Below are positions 46,167-54,311 of a DNA stretch of 64,000 nt, one piece after another. Location of the stretch: positions 1 to 64,000 of the forward strand of contig JAHJEG010000018.1 in the NCBI GenBank assembly GCA_018825665.1, in the 5' to 3' direction. Source of the stretch: a bacterium. GTDB lineage: Bacteria > Campylobacterota > Campylobacteria > Campylobacterales > Sulfurimonadaceae. Positions within the stretch are counted from its first letter, which is position 1. Each line of letters opens with the position of its first letter. Below the pieces are notes generated by a model, which searched no databases, had not been told where the DNA came from, and worked only from the letters and a program-made list of their open reading frames with translations. The translations under genes and the position numbers were made by a program.

Positions 46167-47372
46167 TCAATTTCTCAAATATCCTTCTTTACTCAATACA
46201 TCTCGAATCTCTTGTTGATGCTCCTCGCCTTTTGTTTCCATATGTACAGTAACATTCGCATCACCGTAGTCAAGCGAGATGGAGGTCCTGTCATAGGAGA
46301 TATGGACTATATTGGCATTTAACTCTTTGAGTATCTCCGTAAAGCGCATCAGTGAACCCGGTTTGTCAACCAGAGTTACCGTGATATTCATTTTTCTGCC
46401 GGATTTTAAAAGCCCTTTTTCAATAATCACCGAGAGCAGTGTAACATCCATATTCCCGCCGCTTAAAACAACGGCGACCTTTTTATTTTTTAAGTGGTCC
46501 AGTTTATGATGAAGGAGCGCTGCCACACCTACCGCGCCGGCACCTTCGACCACAAGCTTTTGCTTTTCAAGCAAAAACAGGATTGCGCTGGCTATCTCTT
46601 CGTCATCCACACTTAAAAATCTGTCAACACTCGAAAGAATATGCTGCAGGGTAATTTCCGATGTATCACGAACGGCGATACCATCGGCTATCGTTCTGAC
46701 ACTCGTTGAATCAATGGCACGGCCGAGTTCATACGAGTTTTTCAAGGCCGGGGCTCCCTTGGCGCTCACACCTATGACTTCGATATTTGGATTGATGCTT
46801 TTAAAGGCTGATGCCATACCGGAAATAAGTCCGCCACCGCCTACGGGGATAATAACAGCATCAACGTCATTGCATTTTTCCAGGATATCCAGGGCTACGG
46901 TTCCTTGTCCGGCTATAACTTCCGCATCCTCAAAAGGGTGTACAAAAGTCAGAGAATGTTCTTTACCGTAAGCAAGGGCATACGCATAGGCCTCATCATA
47001 ATTTGCGCCGGCAAGAATAACCTGCGCCCCGTAATGCTTCACACCGTTTATTTTCGTAAGAGGCGTTGATTCGGGCATAACGATTACGGCTCTGATATTA
47101 AACTTCGAAGCTGACAAGGCTACGCCTTGAGCGTGATTTCCGGCGCTTGCGGCAACGACACCGCATTTTCTCTGAACATCACTTAAAGAAGCTATTTTAT
47201 TGTAGGCTCCCCTGATTTTAAAAGCACCCGTAATCTGCAGGTTTTCTTTTTTTAGAAAAACCTCACATCCGGATATTTCACTCAAATGCGGTGCATACGA
47301 AAAAGGCGTGTCTACGACAACATCTTTTATCCGCTCTTTAGCATCATAAATCTTATTTATATCTATCAACAA
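46167..47372 (-). CDS. ilvA: Threonine ammonia-lyase
   Basis: A 401-residue PLP enzyme that deaminates threonine to 2-oxobutyrate for isoleucine synthesis. The PLP lysine is in TGAFKIRGAYNKI, the glycine-rich loop is PVGGGGLISGMASA, and a C-terminal ACT domain (NITVTLVDKPGSLMRFTEIL) suggests regulation. It follows the CoA-binding gene by 6 bp. Confidence 0.92.
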   Translation of the reverse strand: MLIDINKIYDAKERIKDVVVDTPFSYAPHLSEISGCEVFLKKENLQITGAFKIRGAYNKIASLSDVQRKCGVVAASAGNHAQGVALSASKFNIRAVIVMPESTPLTKINGVKHYGAQVILAGANYDEAYAYALAYGKEHSLTFVHPFEDAEVIAGQGTVALDILEKCNDVDAVIIPVGGGGLISGMASAFKSINPNIEVIGVSAKGAPALKNSYELGRAIDSTSVRTIADGIAVRDTSEITLQHILSSVDRFLSVDDEEIASAILFLLEKQKLVVEGAGAVGVAALLHHKLDHLKNKKVAVVLSGGNMDVTLLSVIIEKGLLKSGRKMNITVTLVDKPGSLMRFTEILKELNANIVHISYDRTSISLDYGDANVTVHMETKGEEHQQEIRDVLSKEGYLRN

Positions 47373-47378
47373 CTTCCC

Positions 47379-47804
47379 TTACAAAGATTTGTGTTCAACC
47401 ATGCTGCACATGTTTTGAACGACTCTCATACCTGCATCTTTTGCTTTTTGCGCAGCTTCATTGTTTACTATACCTTTTTGGGCCCAGAACACTTTGATGT
47501 CCCCTCTTTGTATACAGGCATCGGCAATAGCGTCTAAAGCATCCGGTTTTCTGAATATATTGACCATATCTACCGCAAAAGGGATCTCTGCAAGTGAATT
47601 ATAAACTTTTTCACCAAGGATAGTTTCTTCTTTTGGATACACAGGCACTATCTTAAATCCATGATTCTGCAAATAGCGCGCTACCCTGTGGCTGTCTTTG
47701 CTCTCATCCGGAGAAAGACCCAAAACCGCGATTGTCTTAACACTTTTAAATATATCTTTTATCTCTTGTTTATTAGAGTTTACAGACGGAAATTCGCACT
47801 CCAT
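47379..47804 (-). CDS. CoA-binding (YccU-like) protein
   Basis: About 141 residues forming a Rossmann-like CoA-binding domain: TIAVLGLSPDESKDSHRVAR, NHGFKIVPVYPKEETILGEK and DMVNIFRKPD are typical of the small YccU family. The biochemical role of this family is unclear. The ATG at 47804 (MECEFPSVNS) has AGGA upstream; a TTG at 47822 is the alternative. Confidence 0.82.
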   Translation of the reverse strand: MECEFPSVNSNKQEIKDIFKSVKTIAVLGLSPDESKDSHRVARYLQNHGFKIVPVYPKEETILGEKVYNSLAEIPFAVDMVNIFRKPDALDAIADACIQRGDIKVFWAQKGIVNNEAAQKAKDAGMRVVQNMCSMVEHKSL

Positions 47805-47879
47805 AATGGATCCTAGTATCAAATTTTTAATGATTATAGCAAAATATGATATAAAATTCTATCCCGCACACGCACAAGC

Positions 47880-48623
47880 CTATAAAAGCTTCTCCTGCCC
47901 AATCCTGTAAAGAGCAAAATCATACTTTAGCGGGTCTTTGCTGTCAAAGGTTTTTAACGCTTGCGTCAGTTCTATTGCAGCTTCGAGGTCATATGTTTTT
48001 CTGCCGAGCAGACCAAGTCTTTTGGAGACCTTAAAAGTATGCGTATCGAGGGGAATAATCAAGTCCGCCTTGTCTATGCCGCTCCATAGACCCATATCAA
48101 TAGTGTCTTTTCTTACCATCCACCGGAGAAACATCATCCATCTTTTTAAGGCTCCTGCACCTTTTGTTTTCAAGGTCACTTTGGATATTAAAAAATTATA
48201 GCCTTGTGTGGCATGTGGATATTTTGATGTTATCTCCCTGATTAACTCGTTTATCCCCTCAACGGTATTTTTGTTTTTTAGATATCCCCGCTTGAAAACA
48301 TCTTCGAGTGTCGTTTTTTCATTTAATCTCTTAAGAGCTATAAACAAAGCTATAAGGTCCTCGCTCTTTTGAAATCGGTAATAATGCTTCGAGAGGGCTT
48401 GTTTAATTTCCTCATCGCTTTTTTTCAAAAGCGAAAAGTCCAGAGAATCCAAAAATTTGACTATCTGTTTTACATTTCCATAGGAAAAAAGCGCACAAAC
48501 AAGTGCTATTGTCGGGTCATTATAACGGTATGCCACGAAAATAGGGTCAAGTCTCTCCTGTGATATCTCACCGACCTGATTGCGTTTTTTTACCTCTAGA
48601 TCCAAGCGTTTTTTTACATTCAT
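47880..48623 (-). CDS. TIGR02757 (DUF2400) family protein
   Basis: A 247-residue helical protein. FVAYRYNDPTIALVCALFSY, NLISKVTLKTKGAGALKRWM and RWMVRKDTIDMGLWSGIDKA are the conserved blocks; a helix-hairpin-helix-like section suggests a DNA-repair glycosylase fold, but activity is not shown for the family as far as I know. It lies 9 bp after rpoN in the same operon. Confidence 0.8.
   Translation of the reverse strand: MNVKKRLDLEVKKRNQVGEISQERLDPIFVAYRYNDPTIALVCALFSYGNVKQIVKFLDSLDFSLLKKSDEEIKQALSKHYYRFQKSEDLIALFIALKRLNEKTTLEDVFKRGYLKNKNTVEGINELIREITSKYPHATQGYNFLISKVTLKTKGAGALKRWMMFLRWMVRKDTIDMGLWSGIDKADLIIPLDTHTFKVSKRLGLLGRKTYDLEAAIELTQALKTFDSKDPLKYDFALYRIGQEKLL
48210..48220 (+). repeat. One-mismatch copy of the GGCATGTGGAA motif
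   Basis: GGCATGTGGAT inside the TIGR02757 gene; the coding strand reads Y-P-H-A-T. Confidence 0.6.
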
Positions 48624-48632
48624 AACTTTTGC

Positions 48633-49901
48633 CTAATGCAGATGATAGAGTTTTTTTCTTTCACTTGAGCCGGCTATATTTAACTGTTTTCTGTATTTGG
48701 CAATCGTTCGTCTCACCATTTTTACTTTAAATTTTTCCTGGATCAAATCAAGAAGTTTCATGTCACTGAGCGGTTTTAATCTGCTCTCTTGCTTTACAAG
48801 CCCGATTAGAAACTCTTTTATGGCTGCATTTGAGACATCCTCGTCAATGGCCGTGGTAAAGAAATCCTTCATAGCAAACACACCTCGGTCGCATGCTATG
48901 TATTTGTTGGCAATTGCCCTTGAAATCGTAGACGGATTATGCCCAAACTCATCAGCCAAAGTCTTGAGCGTAAGCGGCATGATAGCTCCACCCGTAAAAA
49001 ACGCATACTGGTATTCCACAATCATAAGCCCCACTTTGTATAAGGTTGCTTTTCTCATATCCAGGGCGTCCACAAGACTCTTGGCCTCTTTAATTTTTTG
49101 TGAGATAAACTCATGCTCGACCGCATAGTTCGTATCTATGTTTATGCTTGGATAATACGCATCATTGAGTTTGACCTCTATGGAGTCCTCATCGTTGAAA
49201 TATATCATCAAATCAGGCACTATCTGGGAAGAGTCTTCCTGATACTCGATAGAGGGAGGATTTTTGAAGGTACCCAAAACACGCATCACTTCACTGAAAT
49301 TCTTTTCATCCGAATACGCGTGTATCCCGGGCAGATCATTGATGACCTGCACCGCAAGTCCGTAGGCTTCATCGCTTATATCCGAGCTCTCAAGCTGAAA
49401 GATAAAAGATTCTGCCAAATCCACAGCAGCAATGCCTACAGGCTCTACATGGGCAAATCTGGCGCGCACTTTTTCAAACTCCTCTATGGAGATTTTATGC
49501 TTTTGGCAAAACTCTTCGCTTTGTCCTTCATAGTAGCCGTTTTCATCCAGATTTGAGACAACAAAAGAAGCAATCTCCTGTGAGAGAGGAGTGGGAAAAA
49601 GCGGTTTGCCTATCTGCTCATCCAAAATATCATAAAGGGAACGATTTTGGATGGTCAGGGCTTCTATCTGTTCGGTTCTTGAATTGCTCACTGCACCTGA
49701 TATGATTTTTTTTGGAATTTTCTTTTCAAACTCCTCTTCATATCCTGATGCAACTTCCACAACAGGATTGGCCTCGATAAACGGTGCCATCGCATCACCC
49801 AGGTCACTAAGGCTCGAATGTAAAATCGGCAGCCAGTTTCGCAGAGTATTGGAAAGTTTGTGTTTTGTCTCTACACTCTGAGTTTGTCTAAGGGCTGCCA
49901 T
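48633..49901 (-). CDS. rpoN: RNA polymerase sigma-54 factor
   Basis: A 422-residue sigma-54. Region I is short and leucine/serine rich, the core-binding part spans about 70-300, the HTH is in LADEFGHNPSTISRAIANKY, and the C-terminal RpoN box is VRRTIAKYRK, which reads the -24 element. In Campylobacterota it drives middle flagellar genes; the flgL promoter here is a predicted target. It sits directly downstream of lptB, as in Campylobacter jejuni. Confidence 0.95.
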   Translation of the reverse strand: MAALRQTQSVETKHKLSNTLRNWLPILHSSLSDLGDAMAPFIEANPVVEVASGYEEEFEKKIPKKIISGAVSNSRTEQIEALTIQNRSLYDILDEQIGKPLFPTPLSQEIASFVVSNLDENGYYEGQSEEFCQKHKISIEEFEKVRARFAHVEPVGIAAVDLAESFIFQLESSDISDEAYGLAVQVINDLPGIHAYSDEKNFSEVMRVLGTFKNPPSIEYQEDSSQIVPDLMIYFNDEDSIEVKLNDAYYPSINIDTNYAVEHEFISQKIKEAKSLVDALDMRKATLYKVGLMIVEYQYAFFTGGAIMPLTLKTLADEFGHNPSTISRAIANKYIACDRGVFAMKDFFTTAIDEDVSNAAIKEFLIGLVKQESRLKPLSDMKLLDLIQEKFKVKMVRRTIAKYRKQLNIAGSSERKKLYHLH

Positions 49902-49916
49902 ACATCATCTAAGCTC

Positions 49917-50645
49917 TTAAAGCTTAAACTCCTCACCCAGATAATGTGTACGTACATCCGCATTTCTTCCTATCTCTTCACTGGTTCCGCTCGCCAAAAG
50001 AGAACCCGATTTGATAACATAGGCTCTGTCGCAGACGGCCAGGGTTTCTCTGACATTGTGGTCTGTTATAAGCACTCCGATATCGTACTCTACAAGCTGC
50101 TTTATAACATTTTGGATATCCATGACGGCAATAGGGTCTACCCCCGCAAAAGGCTCATCCAGAAGTAAAAACTTCGGTGCATTGACCAAGGCTCTTGCAA
50201 TCTCGACACGACGACGCTCTCCGCCGCTGAGGCTTATCCCCTTACGGTAACGTATAGGCTCGATGTTGAACATATCCAGCAATTCGAGAATCCTTGCTTC
50301 TTGCGCGTCTTTGTCTTTGATGCCGACCTGTGCAGCTACCATCAGATTGTCTTCCACGCTTAAGTCTTTAAATATCGAAGCTTCCTGCGGGAGATAGCCT
50401 ATTCCTCGTAGAGCTCTTTGATGAAGCGGCATGCCTGAAATATTTTCACCGTCAAAGAACACCTCTCCTCCGCTGGCTTCAACCAGTCCGCAGATCATAT
50501 AAAAGGTAGTTGTTTTTCCAGCTCCGTTTGGTCCCAAAAGTCCCACGACTTCACCGCTTGAGACCTCAAGACTCATCCCCTTGACTATTTCCAGATCTTT
50601 TATTTTTTTCTTTAAATCAATTGCCTTAAGCGTATGCATATTCAA
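49917..50645 (-). CDS. lptB: LPS export ABC transporter ATPase LptB
   Basis: A 242-residue ATPase that powers lipopolysaccharide (or LOS) export with LptFG. Walker A is GPNGAGKTTTFYM, signature LSGGERRRVEIARAL, Walker B FLLLDEPFAGVDP, and switch histidine is in ITDHNVRETL. It overlaps the end of tsaE by 20 bp. Confidence 0.95.
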   Translation of the reverse strand: MNMHTLKAIDLKKKIKDLEIVKGMSLEVSSGEVVGLLGPNGAGKTTTFYMICGLVEASGGEVFFDGENISGMPLHQRALRGIGYLPQEASIFKDLSVEDNLMVAAQVGIKDKDAQEARILELLDMFNIEPIRYRKGISLSGGERRRVEIARALVNAPKFLLLDEPFAGVDPIAVMDIQNVIKQLVEYDIGVLITDHNVRETLAVCDRAYVIKSGSLLASGTSEEIGRNADVRTHYLGEEFKL

Positions 50646-51045
50646 CCCTGTATTTTCTCATATCGTCTGAAATCTTTTCTATCTTTATAGTTAGCGTGTC
50701 TATCCCTGCCGAAGTAAGGATAGCGACAAGTTCATCACTGCCCCACTCTACAAAATGAAGACCCTCTTTTTCCAGCTCTTCCAACATCCCCAAAGATATG
50801 AAATGCTCCAGTCCGTGATTATATATATCATAATGAAAAATCTTATCCCCGTAACAGTGCTGAAGTGAAAAAGTCGGAGACGTCACATCTGCGCCGTAGC
50901 CGAGTTTTTTAGCCATCTCTTTTACAAATGTCGTTTTTCCACATGCCAAGTCACCCTGCAAAATAACAACACCGTTTTTAAAGTTTTCGGCCACATCCTC
51001 GATTAAAATATGAAGCTCGCTGAGCTTGAGTTCATAACTCTTCAT
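50626..51045 (-). CDS. tsaE: tRNA threonylcarbamoyladenosine synthesis ATPase TsaE
   Basis: A 139-residue P-loop protein that cycles the TsaBD complex during t6A37 synthesis. The P-loop reads GDLACGKTTF where relatives have GDLGAGKTTF; the lysine and threonines are kept. The altered A-C pair is exactly the part encoded by a GGCATGTGGAA motif. SPTFSLQHCY and HYDIYNHGLEHF (relatives: HxDxYR) follow. It overlaps trpD by 4 bp. Confidence 0.92.
   Translation of the reverse strand: MKSYELKLSELHILIEDVAENFKNGVVILQGDLACGKTTFVKEMAKKLGYGADVTSPTFSLQHCYGDKIFHYDIYNHGLEHFISLGMLEELEKEGLHFVEWGSDELVAILTSAGIDTLTIKIEKISDDMRKYRVEYAYA
50937..50947 (-). repeat. GGCATGTGGAA motif copy 9
   Basis: Exact 11-mer on the coding strand of tsaE, over the P-loop, read as L-A-C-G-K. 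Confidence 0.9.
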
Positions 51046-52028
51046 AACTTATTGGAAACCTCTATTATCTGTCTTAATTTCTTTTTGGCTCTGGAATTTT
51101 TTATAGCTTCTCTGGCCATCTCCAGACCCTCTTGAATATCACGGGCAATACCGTCGACCATCAAAGCAGCGGCAGTGTTGATAAGCACGATATCTCTTTG
51201 CGCATCGGTAGCACTACCATCGAATATATTATAAAGTATCTGTGCATTTTGTGCCGCGTCTGCTCCCATTATGGCTTTAAGAGGTGCTTTTTTTATACCG
51301 TATTCCTCAGGATCGATCTCAAACTCATGTACCACCCCGTTACAAAGCCTCGACGCATACGTGATATCACTGATGCTTATCTCGTCCATCCCCTCTTTTG
51401 AACTTACGACCATAGCAGAGCTTGCGCCGTTCATTTTCAAGGCTTCAGCCATCTTGGGCACAAAGGCTTTATCAAAAACACCCAGAAGTGATTTTTGGGC
51501 ACCTGCGGGATTTGTAAGAGGCCCGAGTATATTAAAAATCGTCTTATCCGGTATGGTCTTTCTTACAGGAACGATAAAACTCATAGCGGGGTGGTGATTT
51601 GCCGCAAACATAAAGGTAAAGCCTGTCTCTTCCAAAAGCTTTGCACTGTTTTGCATGCTCAAATCAAGTCTTATTCCCAGATGTTCAAACATATCTGCAC
51701 TTCCGGATTTCGACGTGATAGAGCGGCTTCCGTGTTTTGCCACGTAGGTTCCACATGCCGAGACCAGAAGCGATGCGGTGGATGAGATGTTAAAAGAGCC
51801 TATCTTGTCTCCCCCCGTTCCTACCACATCGATGATCTTTGGACGAAGTTCTTCGGGTATAGGCAAGGGTATCGCAAAAGATCTCATCACCTCAGCGGCA
51901 GCTGCAATCGTACTTACACTGGTATTTTCATCGAGGGTCAATGAGAGCAAAAACTCCCGCATGACCTCATCATTCATTTCGTGTTTAAACAGTGACGTAA
52001 AAGCTGTTTTTGCTTCTTCATATTTCAT
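51042..52028 (-). CDS. trpD: Anthranilate phosphoribosyltransferase
   Basis: A 328-residue enzyme joining anthranilate to PRPP in tryptophan synthesis. The PRPP loop is VVGTGGDKIGSFNISS, with KHGSRSITSKSGSAD following; both are intact. It is not beside other trp genes here. It overlaps the S4 gene by 4 bp and tsaE by 4 bp. Confidence 0.94.
   Translation of the reverse strand: MKYEEAKTAFTSLFKHEMNDEVMREFLLSLTLDENTSVSTIAAAAEVMRSFAIPLPIPEELRPKIIDVVGTGGDKIGSFNISSTASLLVSACGTYVAKHGSRSITSKSGSADMFEHLGIRLDLSMQNSAKLLEETGFTFMFAANHHPAMSFIVPVRKTIPDKTIFNILGPLTNPAGAQKSLLGVFDKAFVPKMAEALKMNGASSAMVVSSKEGMDEISISDITYASRLCNGVVHEFEIDPEEYGIKKAPLKAIMGADAAQNAQILYNIFDGSATDAQRDIVLINTAAALMVDGIARDIQEGLEMAREAIKNSRAKKKLRQIIEVSNKL
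51749..51759 (-). repeat. GGCATGTGGAA motif copy 10
   Basis: Exact 11-mer on the coding strand of trpD, read as S-A-C-G-T just before the KHGSR loop. Confidence 0.9.
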
Positions 52029-52273
52029 GAAAGCTCCTTTATATACTCATGCTGTAAAGATTTTGGCGTGGATTTTGCAGTCGGTATCTGAAGCACTTCA
52101 TATTTTTTACAAGACTCAAGATAGTTGATAGTGATAATACTGCCAACCTCAACATTCTTGCTTGCTTTTGCCACGACACCGTTTATCAAAACAACACCGT
52201 TATGTATCATATCCTGTGCGACAGAACGTCTTTTTGTAATATTTACCGAATTTAAAAACTTATCTATTCTCAT
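52025..52273 (-). CDS. S4-domain RNA-binding protein
   Basis: An 82-residue protein made almost wholly of an S4 RNA-binding domain: MRIDKFLNSVNITKRRSVAQ, DMIHNGVVLINGVVAKASKN. It resembles Hsp15/RqcP-type small S4 proteins that bind stalled 50S subunits; which one it is cannot be settled here. First gene of the run down to the WD40 gene. Confidence 0.82.
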   Translation of the reverse strand: MRIDKFLNSVNITKRRSVAQDMIHNGVVLINGVVAKASKNVEVGSIITINYLESCKKYEVLQIPTAKSTPKSLQHEYIKELS

Positions 52274-52348
52274 TGTTTGACTTTTAAAATTTATTTTGGG
52301 TTATTGTAGAGTAATCAAACTGAAAGAAATGTAAGAAAATGTAAGAAG

Positions 52349-52363
52349 TGGAACATTTTTTGC
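52349..52363 (+). promoter_or_regulatory. Sigma-54 promoter match in an intergenic gap
   Basis: TGGAACATTTTTTGC, an exact TGGAAC-N5-TTGC with GG-N10-GC spacing, on the plus strand. No plus-strand gene follows; the predicted start near 52375 leads into the hairpin at 52397-52432. Confidence 0.5.
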
Positions 52364-52374
52364 GTATTTTGAAG

Positions 52375-52440
52375 AATTAGATATTTATCTGGGAGATTTC
52401 CACATGCCGCAATATTTTTTGGCATGTGGAAACTGTTTTT
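52375..52440 (+). ncRNA. Candidate sigma-54-dependent small RNA
   Basis: Defined only by signals: the sigma-54 promoter match at 52349-52363, then about 20 bases, a 12-bp perfect hairpin (52397-52432) and CTGTTTTT. A ~66-base RNA would result, ending over the stop codon of the opposite-strand radical SAM gene. No sequence family is recognised. Confidence 0.35.
52397..52432. repeat. Inverted pair of GGCATGTGGAA motifs (copies 11 and 12)
   Basis: TTTCCACATGCC at 52397-52408 and GGCATGTGGAAA at 52421-52432, with a 12-base loop. They form a strong hairpin directly after the radical SAM stop. T-tract only on the plus-strand side (52436-52440). Confidence 0.92.
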
Positions 52441-54214
52441 ATGAAGCAAATCCGCTGGCAAAATTATCTTTGGCAACCACTATCTGTTTTTGTTTCTCTT
52501 TTCTTTTTGTGTCTTTTTCGACAAATATTTTTTTACGCGTTACGGGGTCCATCTCCGTATAATACATAAGAGCAGAGTATGTTCCCGGCGTCGGGGTAAA
52601 CACCTGAGCCTGTTCGGGATTCATCTGCAGTTCATTTGTCGTAAAATCTTTGAGTTCGTGCATATCCTTGTCCGTGCATCCCGGATGTGCGGCAATCAGA
52701 TAGTACGTCAAAAACTGCTGTTTGCCCTCCTCTTTGTTTAATCGGTCGTAAAGTTTTTTAAAATCAATCAGTGTCTGTTTTCCAGGTTTGCCCATGAGTT
52801 CGAGGACATGCTGCTGTGTATGCTCCGGGGCAACTTTCATCTGTCCTGAAATATGGTGTTTGACCATCTCTTTGAGGTAGGAGTAGCCGTGTTTTTTATC
52901 TTCTGTAATGAGGTCGTATCGAACACCCGAAGCCACAAAGGCCTTTCTGACCCCTTCTACTTCCCTGACCTGACGAAGAAGATTTATATTTCTGCTATGG
53001 TCAACTTTCATGGAGTTACAAAGATGACTGGCATCCACACATCGCTGATGGTCACAGGTTCCGAGTTTTAACTTCTTGTTACATTCATACCCGTACATAT
53101 TTGCCGTCGGACCTCCGACATCGCTGATGATTCCCTTGTAGTCTTTATACCGGTTAAACTCTTTTGCCTCTTTGAGTATATTTGTTTCAGAGCGTGTTCG
53201 AATAGTTCTTCCCTGATGCACGCCTATAGCACAAAAATTACATTCTCCCCAACAGCCGTGGTGCGTCATAATTGAAAACTTTATAGTCTCCAGACACTTT
53301 ACCTTGCCCCACTTGGCGTAATAGGGATGCAGTTCTCTGGTAAAGGGGAGATTCGAATTGGCATCCATCTCCTCTTCATTGAGATAATCACAGGGAGGAT
53401 TTTGAATAAGATAGCGTGCATCCACGGGCTGACATAGACCTTTTGCCGCTATGGGGTCATTGTTGTCATAAAACAGGTCAAAGAGGTCTATATATTTCTC
53501 TTTGTCATCCAGACACTCCTGATGTGAGGGAAGCTGATGATACTCATGTTTTGGCTCTTTGGCTATGTAACATACACCCCGTATATCCGTATAGTCTCTT
53601 TTTTCTGCAATGGCTTTTGTCAATTGCTCCAGCGCTATTTCGCCCATGCCGTAGATAAGGATGTCGGCCTTGGAATCAAAGAGTATAGGTTTTTTAAGCT
53701 TGTTGGACCAGTAGTCATAATGGGTCACGCGTCTTAGACTGGCCTCAATTCCCCCAAGCACCAAAGGAACCGTATTCTTAAAGTGCTGTCTGATAAGGTT
53801 GCAGTATACGCTTAGAGCACGGTCAGGTCTTTTATCGTTTTTTCCGCCGGGTGTATAGTCGTCCGTGTTTCTGAACTTCTTGGTCGCCGTATAGTTGCTC
53901 ACCATGCTGTCCACACTTCCGCCGCTCACACCCCAATACAAACGAGGTTCGCCAAGACGCATGATGTCATCGCCGTTTTTAATATCAGGCTGCCCTATCA
54001 TCCCAACCCTGTAACCGAGTCTCTCCAGCATTCTTCCCACCATTGCCACACCGATAAAAGGGGAGTCGATGTAGGCATCGCCGCTGACAAGGATCACATC
54101 ACAATAATCCCAGCCCCTTGCATCCATATCGGCTCTGCATGTCGGTAAAAAATCTTTCTCGGTAAATTGCAGCGTATCTTTTTTTGTTTGGGGATTTTTG
54201 TTTCTTCTACTCAT
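52439..54214 (-). CDS. YgiQ-family radical SAM protein
   Basis: A 591-residue protein with an N-terminal B12-binding-like domain (about 35-180) and a radical SAM core; the [4Fe-4S] cysteines are CWGECNFCAIGVHQGR. DVGGPTANMYGYECNKK and APEHTQQHVLELMGKPGK are typical of YgiQ (UPF0313). The reaction is unknown. Separate from the S4-to-WD40 run by 165 bp. Confidence 0.9.
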   Translation of the reverse strand: MSRRNKNPQTKKDTLQFTEKDFLPTCRADMDARGWDYCDVILVSGDAYIDSPFIGVAMVGRMLERLGYRVGMIGQPDIKNGDDIMRLGEPRLYWGVSGGSVDSMVSNYTATKKFRNTDDYTPGGKNDKRPDRALSVYCNLIRQHFKNTVPLVLGGIEASLRRVTHYDYWSNKLKKPILFDSKADILIYGMGEIALEQLTKAIAEKRDYTDIRGVCYIAKEPKHEYHQLPSHQECLDDKEKYIDLFDLFYDNNDPIAAKGLCQPVDARYLIQNPPCDYLNEEEMDANSNLPFTRELHPYYAKWGKVKCLETIKFSIMTHHGCWGECNFCAIGVHQGRTIRTRSETNILKEAKEFNRYKDYKGIISDVGGPTANMYGYECNKKLKLGTCDHQRCVDASHLCNSMKVDHSRNINLLRQVREVEGVRKAFVASGVRYDLITEDKKHGYSYLKEMVKHHISGQMKVAPEHTQQHVLELMGKPGKQTLIDFKKLYDRLNKEEGKQQFLTYYLIAAHPGCTDKDMHELKDFTTNELQMNPEQAQVFTPTPGTYSALMYYTEMDPVTRKKIFVEKDTKRKEKQKQIVVAKDNFASGFAS

Positions 54215-54226
54215 ATCGTGACCTTT

Positions 54227-54237
54227 GGCATGTGGAA
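54227..54237 (+). repeat. GGCATGTGGAA motif copy 13
   Basis: Exact 11-mer in the divergent promoter gap between the radical SAM and acyl-CoA ligase genes, 13 bp upstream of the former. Confidence 0.9.
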
Positions 54238-54272
54238 GTTGCGTGTTTAAATAAATATCTAACTTTTATATG

Positions 54273-54278
54273 TATAAT
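54273..54278 (+). promoter_or_regulatory. -10 box of the acyl-CoA ligase gene
   Basis: TATAAT 34 bp before the ATG. Confidence 0.45.
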
Positions 54279-54311
54279 AATACTCAATCAATTTAAAATA
54301 AGAGATTATAC

